From: Magnetospira sp.
Lineage (GTDB): Bacteria > Pseudomonadota > Alphaproteobacteria > Rhodospirillales > Magnetospiraceae
NCBI GenBank assembly: GCA_028282245.1
Contig: JANQIL010000097.1
Location: 1-44,623 of the forward strand
Direction: 5' to 3'
Length of the DNA stretch: 44,623 nt
Shown one piece after another: positions 1 to 7,916 of this stretch. Position 1 is the stretch's first letter, and every line of letters begins with the position of its first letter. The position numbers and the translations under genes are program-made. The notes beneath the pieces are model-generated. The model saw only the letters and a list, made by a program, of their open reading frames with translations, made no database searches and was not told where the DNA came from.

Positions 1-71
1 GCCTACAACTGCAAAAGACTGGCCCGCCTCAGGGCCGCATGAGCCCCGCAACGCAAGCCAAACTCATGGCC

Positions 72-1133
72 TCACGCCCAAATCCGACAGACTGCTAGCT
101 CTTGAATCAAAGCTTCCGCATCCATTCCACTCCGATACTCGCGCGCTATCAAGCGACCAGCCACGACAATGCTAAGCGGCAGGCCCTCAAGAGATTTGAT
201 CAGTTCCATACAAGAACTATCAGAATAATCCGCTTCGTCGGTGAGAATACGAAATAAAATAGCGGCATATTTATTTGACAAAGGTTGAATACTAATTAAG
301 GAATTTGATGATGGCATAAAATCATTAACAACTTCGTTTAATCTTGTCGAAATTACTGAGCAACAGTTTTCGTCTTGAACTATGAATGGCCACGCATCAG
401 ACGACTTCCAAACATCATCAACAATAATTAATGACCTCCGATTCATAAACAAATTATCTAAATGTTTTGAAGCCTCATCGATTCCTGGCAACTTTAAAAG
501 GTTTTCATCACCAAGTATACGCCCCCATTCTGACATTTTATTAATAAGGTGAGGAGATTGATTGAGGGCTGTCCAGAATATACCATCAGGAAACGCAGCC
601 GCTAAATCCAGATCATTTGCAAGTTCTGCTATTAAAGTTGTCTTACCAACGCCTGGATATCCAGTCAGAATAAGAGGTTCCCTGATACATTGCTTTCCAA
701 GAATCAGCTCTTTTATTCTATCCACGTCCTCATCTCGGCCAATAAACCTTCTTGGAGGTCTTGGAATCAGTCCGCGGCTAGAGCGAGTAAAATCGGGCGC
801 CCCTTCATCTAACATAGAAATGATTGCTTTTCTTGCATCTTGTATATCTTTGCGATCATGTCCTTCAAGAATGTTTCTTATAGCAATTGCGAGTTTTCTC
901 TTCGCTTCGGGGTCAGTTGGATCGGTGGCAAGAGCTTTGAATGCTTCAATACCCTCTTTACCGGGATTTTTCTTCAATGACTGGTAAATTCTATTAATGC
1001 CTTTTGTTCCGTATTGAAGTAGGTGTGGAATAGAATGTTTGATGGTCGCTTCCACTGTCCAATGAGTAATCTCACTACCTTCTGGCAGAGATTCTGCGAT
1101 CATCCTCGCAAGCCAGTTAGCAAGATTTACCAT
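72..1133 (-). CDS. STAND/NB-ARC NTPase, probably truncated at its C-terminus
   Basis: The 353-residue protein has an NB-ARC-type P-loop: Walker A GYPGVGKTT at about 158-166, Walker B SLIIVDDVW at about 234-242, a sensor-like CSVISTR near 256-262 and a GLPL motif near 316. Such NTPases act as oligomerising switches in bacterial defence and signalling. The N-terminal ~120 residues are a predicted helical domain I do not recognise; the expected C-terminal sensor repeats (TPR, WD40 or similar) are missing. The reading frame ends a few codons after the last NB-ARC helix, in a tail (AVCRIWA) encoded where base composition switches from AT-rich to GC-rich at about position 95. I infer 3' truncation by a rearrangement. 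The gene is far lower in GC than the rest of the window, which suggests transfer. Family is clear; biological role and activity are not. Confidence 0.8.
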   Translation of the reverse strand: MVNLANWLARMIAESLPEGSEITHWTVEATIKHSIPHLLQYGTKGINRIYQSLKKNPGKEGIEAFKALATDPTDPEAKRKLAIAIRNILEGHDRKDIQDARKAIISMLDEGAPDFTRSSRGLIPRPPRRFIGRDEDVDRIKELILGKQCIREPLILTGYPGVGKTTLIAELANDLDLAAAFPDGIFWTALNQSPHLINKMSEWGRILGDENLLKLPGIDEASKHLDNLFMNRRSLIIVDDVWKSSDAWPFIVQDENCCSVISTRLNEVVNDFMPSSNSLISIQPLSNKYAAILFRILTDEADYSDSSCMELIKSLEGLPLSIVVAGRLIAREYRSGMDAEALIQELAVCRIWA

Positions 1134-1592
1134 TCACATTATTTCACACGTCTAAAACAGATTGATATATTACGCTCGTAAAAATTTATATATTCATATT
1201 GTATATGAAAAAATTAGAATAACTTTATAAATACAATAATTTTACTCTGAATCAACAATGACCAAACAAAGTAGCTACTCTACAATAAAATCACAAGATT
1301 GGAAAGAAAGATGGACAACGATATGGCGTATATTTTGTTGAGGCACATATTCAAGTGCTCAAGATAAGCCCCTCATTGCATGTTGGTGCCATTTTCCTGA
1401 TCAAGCTGACGCTCCGGCAACTGCAAACGGTACTGGTGATGGCCAGCCCCGTTGCCGTAGCGCATCGGCCTGCCACGCCCGGCATTGTCCAAGGCCGTGA
1501 CCAAATTGGTGTAGCTCAAGGTACCGCCATAGGCGAGATAGGCGCCAACGCTTGACAGCGCGCGCGGTTGGGCCTATACGCGAGGCCCCCAA
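1134..1592. other. Gene-poor spacer, AT-rich then GC-rich
   Basis: Bases 1134-1372 are very AT-rich and hold no convincing gene; they would contain the promoter of the minus-strand NTPase gene. Base composition jumps to GC-rich at about 1375, where a protein-tail fragment begins on the minus strand. The tRNA gene follows at 1593. The two composition steps, near 95 and near 1375, bracket the foreign NTPase segment. Confidence 0.6.
1373..1573 (-). pseudogene. Possible C-terminal fragment of an unrecognised protein
   Basis: On the minus strand a frame of 66 codons without a usable start runs from a TAG at 1574-1576 to a TGA at 1373-1375. Its translation (for example AYLAYGGTLSYTNLVTALDN, then GRPMRYGNG and LQLPERQLDQ) has a protein-like composition, unlike the other frames here. 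I read it as the tail of a gene whose 5' part was lost between the tRNA and the AT-rich segment. I do not recognise the family, and it may be chance. Confidence 0.3.
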
Positions 1593-1669
1593 GGCGGAGT
1601 AGCTCAGTTGGTTAGAGCAGCGGAATCATAATCCGCGTGTCGGGGGTTCAAGTCCCTCCTCCGCTACCA
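1593..1669 (+). tRNA. tRNA-Met (CAT), elongator type
   Basis: A full 77-base cloverleaf can be drawn: acceptor arm GGCGGAG with CTCCGCT (terminal G-T pair), D arm with GCTC...GAGC, anticodon arm GCGGAATCATAATCCGC with anticodon CAT, T arm with GGTTCAAGTCC, and encoded CCA. The sequence matches the usual alphaproteobacterial elongator Met tRNA. A tRNA-Ile2 with modified CAT anticodon is the main alternative, but the anticodon stem fits Met better. A strong terminator follows directly. Confidence 0.96.
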
Positions 1670-1674
1670 TCCCA

Positions 1675-1709
1675 AGCCCTTGGAAAATTGATATTTCCAG
1701 GGGCTTTTT
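1675..1709 (+). terminator. Rho-independent terminator of the tRNA gene
   Basis: AGCCCTTGGAAA at 1675-1686 pairs with TTTCCAGGGGCT at 1694-1705 (12 pairs, one G-T) around a 7-base loop, followed by a T run that ends at 1709. It lies 5 bases after the CCA end of tRNA-Met. Confidence 0.85.
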
Positions 1710-1790
1710 GCGGGAAAAACGGTGTAGCGGTCACTGCGGCGGGGCATTTACGGGCGCATTTCGAAAAGCGCGGCGGCGGAATGAAGCGCG

Positions 1791-2015
1791 TCAGCGACGT
1801 GGCGGCGGACCGTAGTGTAGACGCATCCGGAGGTAGGCGGCGGCCCAGGGGTCGATGTGCTCAATCGGCTTACCCATGCGTGAAGTCCCCCTATCCCAGC
1901 GATACAGGGTCGACGGCGCCAGCCGATGGCCGGTCATCACCTCGATCTCTCGCATCAAATCGGATCGGGAAAGCCCAAGCCGATCAAGTGCCGCGCGGAA
2001 TTCGGCGGGGGTCAT
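1791..2015 (-). CDS. Small HTH-like protein
   Basis: This 74-residue protein has a predicted helix-turn-helix resembling XRE-type repressors: FRAALDRLGLSRSDLMREIE followed by LAPSTLYRWDRGTSRMG, where the second helix would be the recognition helix. The first half of the frame has strong GC-third-position coding bias. A GAAGG ribosome-binding site sits 9 bases before the ATG. It is probably a DNA-binding regulator, but no target is visible. It lies on the same strand as and 90 bases downstream of the TetR gene. Confidence 0.65.
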   Translation of the reverse strand: MTPAEFRAALDRLGLSRSDLMREIEVMTGHRLAPSTLYRWDRGTSRMGKPIEHIDPWAAAYLRMRLHYGPPPRR

Positions 2016-2105
2016 GCGTCACAGCCTTCACGCATTTTCACTCTGAACAAAATAGATAAAAAAACAAATAAAATCAGGATTCTATGCGGTCCATGCCGGA
2101 TATCT

Positions 2106-2744
2106 TTAACGATAATTGAGACCGTTCTCAATCATTTCAAAAACTTCATCGAGAACATCGGAATATGGAATTCCTTTTTTTTCTTTCCAAAGCTCATACG
2201 CCACGCTGGAGGCAAATTCCAATACATTGGCGACCGCCATGGGGCGACCATCAAGCCGTGGGTCGACGTTCATCCTTTCGGCGACAGCCGCCGCCAGGGC
2301 GTTCTTGCTCTGCTGCGCCTGCTCAAGGCTGCGCGCGCATATGAGCGGATGACTTCGGATCAGGGTCCTAAGGGTTTTGAACCTGTCGCCGTCGACGCCG
2401 TAAAATCCTTCCTCGCAGCCCCTTGTGACCTCCACCGTCGCGTGCCGCAGCGCGGTCAAGGCCGGCTCCGCAGCGGGGCGCGCGGTCAGCGCCTCCACGA
2501 TCTCGTCGTGCTCGACCGCCTGATAGTCGAGCACGACATCCTCCTTGGACGAGAAATAGCGGAAGAAGGTGCGCGACGAGACATCGACCTTGTCGGTAAT
2601 GTCCTCGATGCGCGTTTCATCGAATCCCTTGCTTTCGAACAGTTCATAGGCCGCTTCGATAAGCGCCTTGCGCAGTTCCAGCTTTTTTCGCTCTCTTCGC
2701 CCAATATCCGAATTTTTTTTCACGGTCAGCCTCATGTTCGTCAA
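2106..2744 (-). CDS. TetR/AcrR family transcriptional regulator
   Basis: The 212-residue protein has the TetR N-terminal DNA-binding fold: LRKALIEAAYELFESKGFDE, then IEDITDKVDVSSRTFFRYFS with the recognition helix, and KEDVV. The C-terminal two-thirds is the variable ligand-binding and dimerisation part. TTG at 2744 is chosen as start because GAGGGAG lies 7 bases before it; an ATG at 2735 would give 209 residues but is 16 bases from that site. It points away from the DHHA operon that begins 1 kb to the right, a layout common for a local repressor of biosynthesis and export genes. That regulatory link is inference. Confidence 0.9.
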   Translation of the reverse strand: MTNMRLTVKKNSDIGRRERKKLELRKALIEAAYELFESKGFDETRIEDITDKVDVSSRTFFRYFSSKEDVVLDYQAVEHDEIVEALTARPAAEPALTALRHATVEVTRGCEEGFYGVDGDRFKTLRTLIRSHPLICARSLEQAQQSKNALAAAVAERMNVDPRLDGRPMAVANVLEFASSVAYELWKEKKGIPYSDVLDEVFEMIENGLNYR

Positions 2745-2825
2745 CGCATGTCTCCCTCAAAGCCACGTGTGGCGTTCTTGGCTGATGGGCTCGGTCCGAT
2801 AGCTCGCTCCTTGGTTGCCTCCCAA

Positions 2826-2868
2826 CGCCGCCGTTTCCGCGAGCGGCGGCGAGGCTTTCGAGCCGCCG
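2826..2868. repeat. Two mutually exclusive GC-rich hairpins
   Basis: CGCCGCCG at 2826-2833 can pair with CGGCGGCG at 2844-2851. The same right arm (2844-2850) can instead pair with GCCGCCG at 2862-2868. No coding frame nearby is convincing. It may be a leader structure of the TetR gene or an intergenic repeat. Confidence 0.4.
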
Positions 2869-3123
2869 AAGCGTTGCCGCCGACCGATTCCGTCACGGAT
2901 GGGTGGCGGCCCGCCGGCTGCGTATAGCCCGAAAACGCCCCAGGCTCCAGACTCTAACTCTAAACGGAACGCGAAGTTCACGGCAACAACACGGCTTCAT
3001 GGCAATAATAAATAAATAATCATCTTTGCGTGTATCTGTTCCTGCGCCTGAAAATCATTGAATTGACCGAAGCAAAAGGGCCCTGGCGTCGTATTTCCGG
3101 TGCTACCGTTTTGTGTGCGTCTC

Positions 3124-3177
3124 TAGTGGATCGGATCCAACGCTTGGTACCCAAGCTTTGGATCGGTCGATCCACTA
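3124..3177. repeat. Large imperfect inverted repeat, hairpin 1
   Basis: Three stacked stems: TAGTGGATC (3124-3132) with GATCCACTA (3169-3177); GATCCAA (3134-3140) with TTGGATC (3158-3164); GCTTGG (3142-3147) with CCAAGC (3151-3156) around a 3-base loop. In all 22 pairs form. The motif TAGTGGATCG is read from both ends. It is best explained as end sequences of a decayed insertion element next to the IS630 relic. Confidence 0.7.
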
Positions 3178-3190
3178 AGCTATTGATCTG

Positions 3191-3240
3191 GTAGTTCGAT
3201 TCAGCCAGCGGATGGGACTCATCCGTTGGCATCGAACCAC
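3191..3240. repeat. Large imperfect inverted repeat, hairpin 2
   Basis: GTAGTTCGAT (3191-3200) pairs with ATCGAACCAC (3231-3240) with one mismatch, and GCCAGCGGATG (3204-3214) pairs with CATCCGTTGGC (3220-3230) with one G-T pair. Read from its right end it starts TAGTGGTTCGAT, close to the TAGTGGATCGA ends of hairpin 1. It directly abuts the transposase relic. Confidence 0.7.
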
Positions 3241-3243
3241 TAG

Positions 3244-3420
3244 CATGCGCGCCGGTACGGTTTCACGATCTCGCCCGAGGACCCCCGCCTTGAAGTGATC
3301 GTCCTCGGCCGCGCGACACCTCGGAAACATGTCCGGCGGGTCCGCGTCATCCCGTTGAGCGCCGAGACGAGCGCCCGCCAGGCGCGAAAACCAGATCGGC
3401 GGACATTCGGCGCTTCGTGA
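3244..3420 (+). pseudogene. IS630-type transposase N-terminal relic
   Basis: A 58-codon open stretch without a start codon translates to text such as RRYGFTISPEDPRLEVIVLG, ATPRKHVRRVRVIPLSAE and then a frame-lost tail. This matches the usual IS630-family N-terminus, which has a pattern like SPEDRRRLEAIVADR...PQKHVWRARIVLLSAEG before its first HTH. The first codon CAT sits where ATG would be expected. The rest of the transposase (second HTH and DDE domain) is absent. Together with the two hairpins just upstream, it suggests a decayed insertion sequence between the regulator and the operon. Confidence 0.55.
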
Positions 3421-3573
3421 ACTCGGTTCGCCAACCGGATATTTCCATCACAGATAATATTTATAATAGAAATGTCTATTGAAATACAATCAATTTCACT
3501 TTCATGTGTTTATTGGTAGTGTAATTTAATAACACTCTCTTATTGATATTCATACTTTTAGGTTGCTTTAATG

Positions 3574-3613
3574 TGTCATTGTAAGACAGAATTCTTTTGA
3601 CGACATTTGTCAA
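3574..3613. promoter_or_regulatory. Two candidate operators upstream of phzD
   Basis: In the AT-rich region, TGTC-N7-GACA lies at 3574-3588 and TTGAC-N7-GTCAA at 3597-3613. Both are symmetrical with a 7-base centre, as expected for a dimeric repressor such as TetR proteins. No clear -35/-10 pair could be assigned. Binding by the upstream TetR protein is a guess. Confidence 0.3.
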
Positions 3614-3742
3614 TATATGCCACATACGAACGCGCGACCAGACGGGGACCGAGGTGCCCTCCCCCCATCACGGACGCCGATGAACCGTGAAGTGGTAACC
3701 AGCCAGTTCGTATCTGCCGAAACGTTATGGCGGTGAAAGCTC

Positions 3743-4366
3743 ATGACCCACATTCCGACCATCGCCTCGTACTCGTTGCCGACCACGGGCGATTTGCCCG
3801 GCAACGTCGCCAAGTGGAACGCGGACCCGAGCCGCGCGGTTTTCCTCATCCACGACATGCAGCGCTATTTCGTGCGCTTCCTTGACGCGCGGATACGCGC
3901 GCAATTGATCAACAACGCCGCCCGGCTGAGGCGACGAGGCGTCGAGATGGGCGTACAGATCGCCTACTCCGCGCAGCCCGGAGGCATGAGCGAGGAACAG
4001 CGAGGCCTGCTGAAGGATTTCTGGGGACCTGGAATGCAGGTCGAGGCCAATGATCGCGATATCGTCGACGAACTCACGCCAGACCGTAACGACTGGATTT
4101 TCACGAAATGGCGCTATAGCGCGTTCTTTCATTCGGACCTGCTGAACCGAATGCGCGAAACCGGCCGCGATCAGTTAATCATCGGCGGGATCTACGCCCA
4201 TGTGGGCGTGCTGATGACGGCGATCGATGCCTTCACGAACGATATCCAGCCCTTTCTGGTCGCGGACGCCACCGCCGACTTTTCGGAGAAGCATCATCGC
4301 CTGGCTCTGGAATACGCGGCCCAGCGGTGCGCCTTCGTCTCCACATGGGAAGAGGTGCTGCCATGA
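3743..4366 (+). CDS. phzD: Isochorismatase-family PhzD (ADIC hydrolase)
   Basis: PhzD removes the enolpyruvyl group from 2-amino-2-deoxyisochorismate (ADIC) to give pyruvate and trans-2,3-dihydro-3-hydroxyanthranilate (DHHA). The protein is 207 residues, the length of pseudomonad PhzD, and keeps its active-site residues at the same numbers: Asp38 in FLIHDMQ, Gln78 in YSAQPG, Arg87 in [15 protein letters not shown], Lys122 in FTKWRYSAF and Gly155 in YAHVG. GGTGA stands 7 bases before the ATG. Its stop overlaps the start of phzE (ATGA). It is the first gene of the operon. Assignment to PhzD rather than a generic isochorismatase is strong because of the partner gene and the long identical blocks. 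Confidence 0.96.
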   Translation: MTHIPTIASYSLPTTGDLPGNVAKWNADPSRAVFLIHDMQRYFVRFLDARIRAQLINNAARLRRRGVEMGVQIAYSAQPGGMSEEQRGLLKDFWGPGMQVEANDRDIVDELTPDRNDWIFTKWRYSAFFHSDLLNRMRETGRDQLIIGGIYAHVGVLMTAIDAFTNDIQPFLVADATADFSEKHHRLALEYAAQRCAFVSTWEEVLP

Positions 4367-6369
4367 GCGCGATCATGCGAAGACTCAAGAACTCGACAAG
4401 ATTCCTTGAGTCGATCATTTCACCGCACCCTCCTCCTTTCGCGTTGCTGCACCGGCCCGCGACCAACGGCCCGAAACGGATAGAGGCCATTCTCGGTGAC
4501 GTCACGACACCAGGCCGGCTTGCCGAGTTGCAAGTCGGAGGAATTTCAGGCAACACCGTCTCGTCGGCGCACGGTCTCCTCGCGCTCATCCCCTACCGCC
4601 AGATCGCGGAGCGTGGTTTCGACTGCGTGAACGACTTCGAGCCGCTTATCGCGCTCAGAATCAACGCAAGCAAGCTGCTGCCGCTCGGCGACGTCGTTCG
4701 AAAGTTGCCGGACGAGAAAATCGATGTCCGCGACGAGCATTACGACCTGGATGATGACGCCTATGCGGAACTCGCGGACAGGATTATCCAGGATGAGATC
4801 GGAGCGGGCGCGGGCGCCAACTTCGTCCTGAAACGATCCTATATCGCGAACATCCCCGGCTTCGAGATCAACAAGGCCTTGTCCCTGTTTCGGAGACTGA
4901 TCTCTCACGAGGCGGGGACCTATTGGACATTCATTGTTCACACGGGCGATCGAACCTTTGTCGGCGCAACGCCCGAGCGGCACATGAGTCTCTCGAACGG
5001 CGTGGCGACGATGAATCCGATCAGCGGGACATTCCGATATCCACCATCGGGACCGACGCTCGACGGAGTCCTGTCATTCTTGAATGACAATAAAGAAACC
5101 GAAGAGCTCTACATGGTCGTTGATGAAGAGCTCAAGATGATGGCTCGCATCTGTGAAAGTGGCGGGACGGTTCATGGGCCGTACCTAAGATCCATGACGC
5201 GATTGGCTCATACCGAATATTTCATCAAGGGAAAATGCCACCTCCCGCCCAGCGAGATACTCCGGGAAACCCTTTTTGCCCCGACAATCATGGGCAGTCC
5301 GCTGGAAAACGCTTGCCGGATCATAAAGAAGTACGAGCCACGGGGACGCGGCTATTACGGTGGCGTGATCGCGCTGATCGGACGTGACAAACAGGGCGGG
5401 CACGCCCTCGATTCATCGATCCTGATCCGCACGGCCGATATCACCAAGGATGGCGCGATCCGGATTGGCGTCGGCTCGACGCTTGTCCGCCAGTCGGACC
5501 CCATCTCCGAGGCCGCCGAAACCAAGGCGAAAGCGGCGGGTCTGCTTGCCGCGCTGCAAGGCGGCGGGTCGGATCCAGCCGGTTCGTCGCGCTCCCGTTC
5601 CGGGGAAGGGCGCGCGGACTCCGCGACCCCTCTCGAAGCACATCCGGCCGTTTGCGGAGCGCTTCAACAGCGCAATCGGAGCATCTCCCCCTTCTGGCTG
5701 GCCGAGGCCGACGCGCGAAAATGCCCTCGTTTCAAGCTTCTCGGGCTGAGAACCCTGATCGTGGACGCGGAAGACACGTTCACGTCGATGATTCGCCACC
5801 AGCTCCAATCCCTGGGGCTGTCCGTGCTGGTTCGCCGTTTCGACGAACCGCTTGACCTCGAAAACTTCGATCTCGTGGTGATGGGGCCGGGTCCCGGGGA
5901 TCCGGTCGACAGGAACGATCCACGGATCATTGCCCTGGACGACACGATGGACAGGCTTCTCGCCGAACGGCGCCGTTTCCTTGCCGTCTGTCTCAGTCAC
6001 CAGATTTTTTGCCGCAAGCTTGGCTTCGATCTCGTTCGCAGGGCGCGACCGAACCAGGGAACGCAGCAGACAATCGATCTTTTCGGCGAGATGGAACTGG
6101 TCGGATTCTACAACTCCTACTGCGCCCTTGCCCACGAGGACCGAGCGGAGATCCCCGGGGTGGGTCCGATCCAGGTCAGCCGGAACGCCGAGACCGGAGA
6201 GGTTTTCGCCCTGCGGGGCTGTTTCTTTTCCACCTTCCAGTTTCACGCCGAATCCGTGCTGACCGAAAAAGGCGAAGCGATCTTCGAGAATCATCTGCAA
6301 TACATAATTGCAAACAGCGAGGATGCGCCTTTCCAACCGCACGAAGAACTCCTGGCATCTTCCGCATGA
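4363..6369 (+). CDS. phzE: ADIC synthase PhzE (TrpE-TrpG-like fusion)
   Basis: PhzE converts chorismate and glutamine-derived ammonia to 2-amino-2-deoxyisochorismate, the substrate of PhzD. The 668-residue protein has an N-terminal chorismate-binding domain (about 1-400: [57 protein letters not shown]) and a C-terminal class I glutaminase (about 460-650) with the nucleophile Cys543 in AVCLSHQ and the catalytic His in QFHAES. Start is the ATG overlapping the phzD stop. It is some 40 residues longer than pseudomonad PhzE, mostly in a Ser/Arg-rich linker between the domains. Anthranilate synthase is less likely because of PhzE-specific blocks such as [10 protein letters not shown] and the PhzD partner. 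Confidence 0.96.
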   Translation: MSAIMRRLKNSTRFLESIISPHPPPFALLHRPATNGPKRIEAILGDVTTPGRLAELQVGGISGNTVSSAHGLLALIPYRQIAERGFDCVNDFEPLIALRINASKLLPLGDVVRKLPDEKIDVRDEHYDLDDDAYAELADRIIQDEIGAGAGANFVLKRSYIANIPGFEINKALSLFRRLISHEAGTYWTFIVHTGDRTFVGATPERHMSLSNGVATMNPISGTFRYPPSGPTLDGVLSFLNDNKETEELYMVVDEELKMMARICESGGTVHGPYLRSMTRLAHTEYFIKGKCHLPPSEILRETLFAPTIMGSPLENACRIIKKYEPRGRGYYGGVIALIGRDKQGGHALDSSILIRTADITKDGAIRIGVGSTLVRQSDPISEAAETKAKAAGLLAALQGGGSDPAGSSRSRSGEGRADSATPLEAHPAVCGALQQRNRSISPFWLAEADARKCPRFKLLGLRTLIVDAEDTFTSMIRHQLQSLGLSVLVRRFDEPLDLENFDLVVMGPGPGDPVDRNDPRIIALDDTMDRLLAERRRFLAVCLSHQIFCRKLGFDLVRRARPNQGTQQTIDLFGEMELVGFYNSYCALAHEDRAEIPGVGPIQVSRNAETGEVFALRGCFFSTFQFHAESVLTEKGEAIFENHLQYIIANSEDAPFQPHEELLASSA

Positions 6370-6370
6370 A

Positions 6371-6384
6371 AGGTTTTGAAACCT
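6371..6384 (+). promoter_or_regulatory. Palindrome over the exporter ribosome-binding site
   Basis: AGGTTTTGAAACCT lies between the phzE stop and the ATG of the exporter and includes the AAAGG ribosome-binding site. The 6-base arms with a 2-base centre could form only a tight hairpin in RNA, or be a protein site in DNA. It might tune exporter translation. Confidence 0.3.
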
Positions 6385-7851
6385 ATGTCGAACGTCACGG
6401 TTGAACAAGTCGGTAATCGCCAAGCCTGGATGGGACTCGTTACTGTTCTTGGGCCTGTACTTTTGGTGTCCATGGACGGATCGGTTCTATACCTTGCGAT
6501 GCCCCACCTTACATCGTCCATCACGCCAACGGCTGATCAGGCGCTCTGGATTCTCGATATTTATGGATTCGTTGTAGGTTCATTGCTGATTACATTCGGC
6601 AATATCGGCGACCGCTTTGGCCGGTTGAAACTGGTCATGGGCGGCGCGACCATATTCGGCATCGGCTCGTTGGGCGCGGCGTTCTCGACCACGCCCGAGG
6701 CACTGATTGGTTTTCGCGCGCTGATGGGCCTGGGCGGCGCGACGCTCTTGCCGTCCGGCCTGGCGATCGTCAGCGCGCTGTTTCCCAATCCGCGAGAGCG
6801 CGCGCAGGCAATCGGCATATTCGCCGCGACATTCGCGACCGGGTTCGCCATCGGACCGGTCCTGGGCGGGCTTCTGCTGCGGTCGTTCGAATGGGGCGTT
6901 GTCTTCCTGATCAACGTGCCCGTTGTCATCGCCTTCCTGATCGCGGCGCCGATCCTGCTGCGCGAGGTTCGCTCGACGCATTACGGCCGCATCGACCTCG
7001 CCAGCCTCGTGCTGTCGTTCGCGGGGATATTGCTGTTCACCTATTCCATCAAGATGGCCGCCGCGTACGGTTTCTCCTGGGGCCAGTCCATCAGCGGCAT
7101 GATCGGAATCGTGGCGCTCTTCTGGTTCATCGGCAGGCAGCGCAAGATCGAATATCCGCTGATGGATCTCGGCTTGTTCCAGGACCGCGTCTTCGCGATC
7201 GCCATCCTGACCGGCCTGCTGTCCCTCGTGGTTTGGTCCGCCGCCGGCTACCTGGCGGGGATCTATCTGCAAACGGTGCTTGGATACGACGTGCTCACGG
7301 CGTCATTGCTGACCTTGCCCGGCGCGGCGGTGCTCACCGCGACCTGCATCCTGACGAGCCGGGTCGTTGAACGGATCGGCAGAAAGGCGGCGCTCGTCGC
7401 GGTCTATCTGGTGATCAGTCTTGGCGTCGGACTGTTTCTTTTCACCGACAGGGAAACAGGGGTGTTCTTCTACGTCGCCTCGACGATCATCGCCGGAATT
7501 GGATACGGCCTCTCTTTCAGCCTCGTCGCGGAGATTGCCGTGTCGGCCGTTCCGAGCGAGCGCGCCGGCGCCGCCGGGGCGATCGCGGAAACAAGCAATG
7601 AGCTGGGCAATGCCCTCGGCATCTCCCTGCTGGGTTCGGTCGCCGCCCTGTGCTTCAGGCTGTTTGGTCCGGAGGTCGCGAGCACGCTCGACGAGACGCT
7701 CGATTATCCGGCTCTTTCGGCCGAAACGATCATCGTTGCCAAGGACGCCTTCATGACCGGCCTGCACGTTGCCATGGGCATCGCCAGCGTGGTCATGCTC
7801 GCGGTCGGAATTATTGCCTTGCTTTGGCTTCCCAAGCGACTTCCGGAATAG
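6385..7851 (+). CDS. MFS exporter, DHA2 (14-TM) drug:H+ antiporter type
   Basis: The 488-residue membrane protein has the DHA2 pattern of about 14 hydrophobic segments. The first helix contains LLVSMDGSVLYLAMPHL (motif D1-like), the loop after helix 2 has GNIGDRFGRLKL (motif A), and helix 5 has FAIGPVLGGLLL (motif C of antiporters). It probably exports the operon's product using the proton gradient and gives self-protection. ATG at 6385 is chosen; a TTG 9 bases earlier lacks room for a ribosome-binding site. It starts 15 bases after phzE and ends 65 bases before the reductase gene. Substrate is inferred from context only. Confidence 0.9.
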   Translation: MSNVTVEQVGNRQAWMGLVTVLGPVLLVSMDGSVLYLAMPHLTSSITPTADQALWILDIYGFVVGSLLITFGNIGDRFGRLKLVMGGATIFGIGSLGAAFSTTPEALIGFRALMGLGGATLLPSGLAIVSALFPNPRERAQAIGIFAATFATGFAIGPVLGGLLLRSFEWGVVFLINVPVVIAFLIAAPILLREVRSTHYGRIDLASLVLSFAGILLFTYSIKMAAAYGFSWGQSISGMIGIVALFWFIGRQRKIEYPLMDLGLFQDRVFAIAILTGLLSLVVWSAAGYLAGIYLQTVLGYDVLTASLLTLPGAAVLTATCILTSRVVERIGRKAALVAVYLVISLGVGLFLFTDRETGVFFYVASTIIAGIGYGLSFSLVAEIAVSAVPSERAGAAGAIAETSNELGNALGISLLGSVAALCFRLFGPEVASTLDETLDYPALSAETIIVAKDAFMTGLHVAMGIASVVMLAVGIIALLWLPKRLPE

Positions 7852-7916
7852 GACCTGGGCACCTCGCATCCGAATCAGTGCGCGAAACTTCCGAGCTTCA
7901 AGAAGAGGATATTGCC

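Larger units (their letters stand above)
2745..3742. other. About 1 kb gap between tetR and phzD
   Basis: No intact gene is visible. From left to right it holds a GC-rich part with overlapping hairpins (2826-2868), a short AT-rich stretch (about 3000-3060), two large adjacent hairpins (3124-3240), an IS630-type transposase relic (3244-3420), an AT-rich stretch (about 3430-3625) that looks like the promoter and operator region of the downstream operon, and a leader of about 120 bases before phzD. Confidence 0.6.

Noticed and set aside
562-987. Plus-strand ORF opposite the NTPase gene
   Set aside because: Its codons mirror the NB-ARC gene, which has clear motifs; the plus-strand translation has none.
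1593-1669. tRNA-Met as an active attachment site of an island
   Set aside because: I found no second copy of the tRNA 3' end and no integrase gene in the window, so this stays only a possibility.
2757-2981. Short ORFs in both directions upstream of tetR
   Set aside because: They cover GC-rich hairpins, lack ribosome-binding sites and do not look like proteins.
3124-3177. Cluster of GGATCC, GGTACC and AAGCTT sites that looks like a cloning polylinker
   Set aside because: The sites fall inside a long symmetrical hairpin with a sister hairpin and an IS630 relic beside it, so a natural element end is a better explanation than vector contamination.
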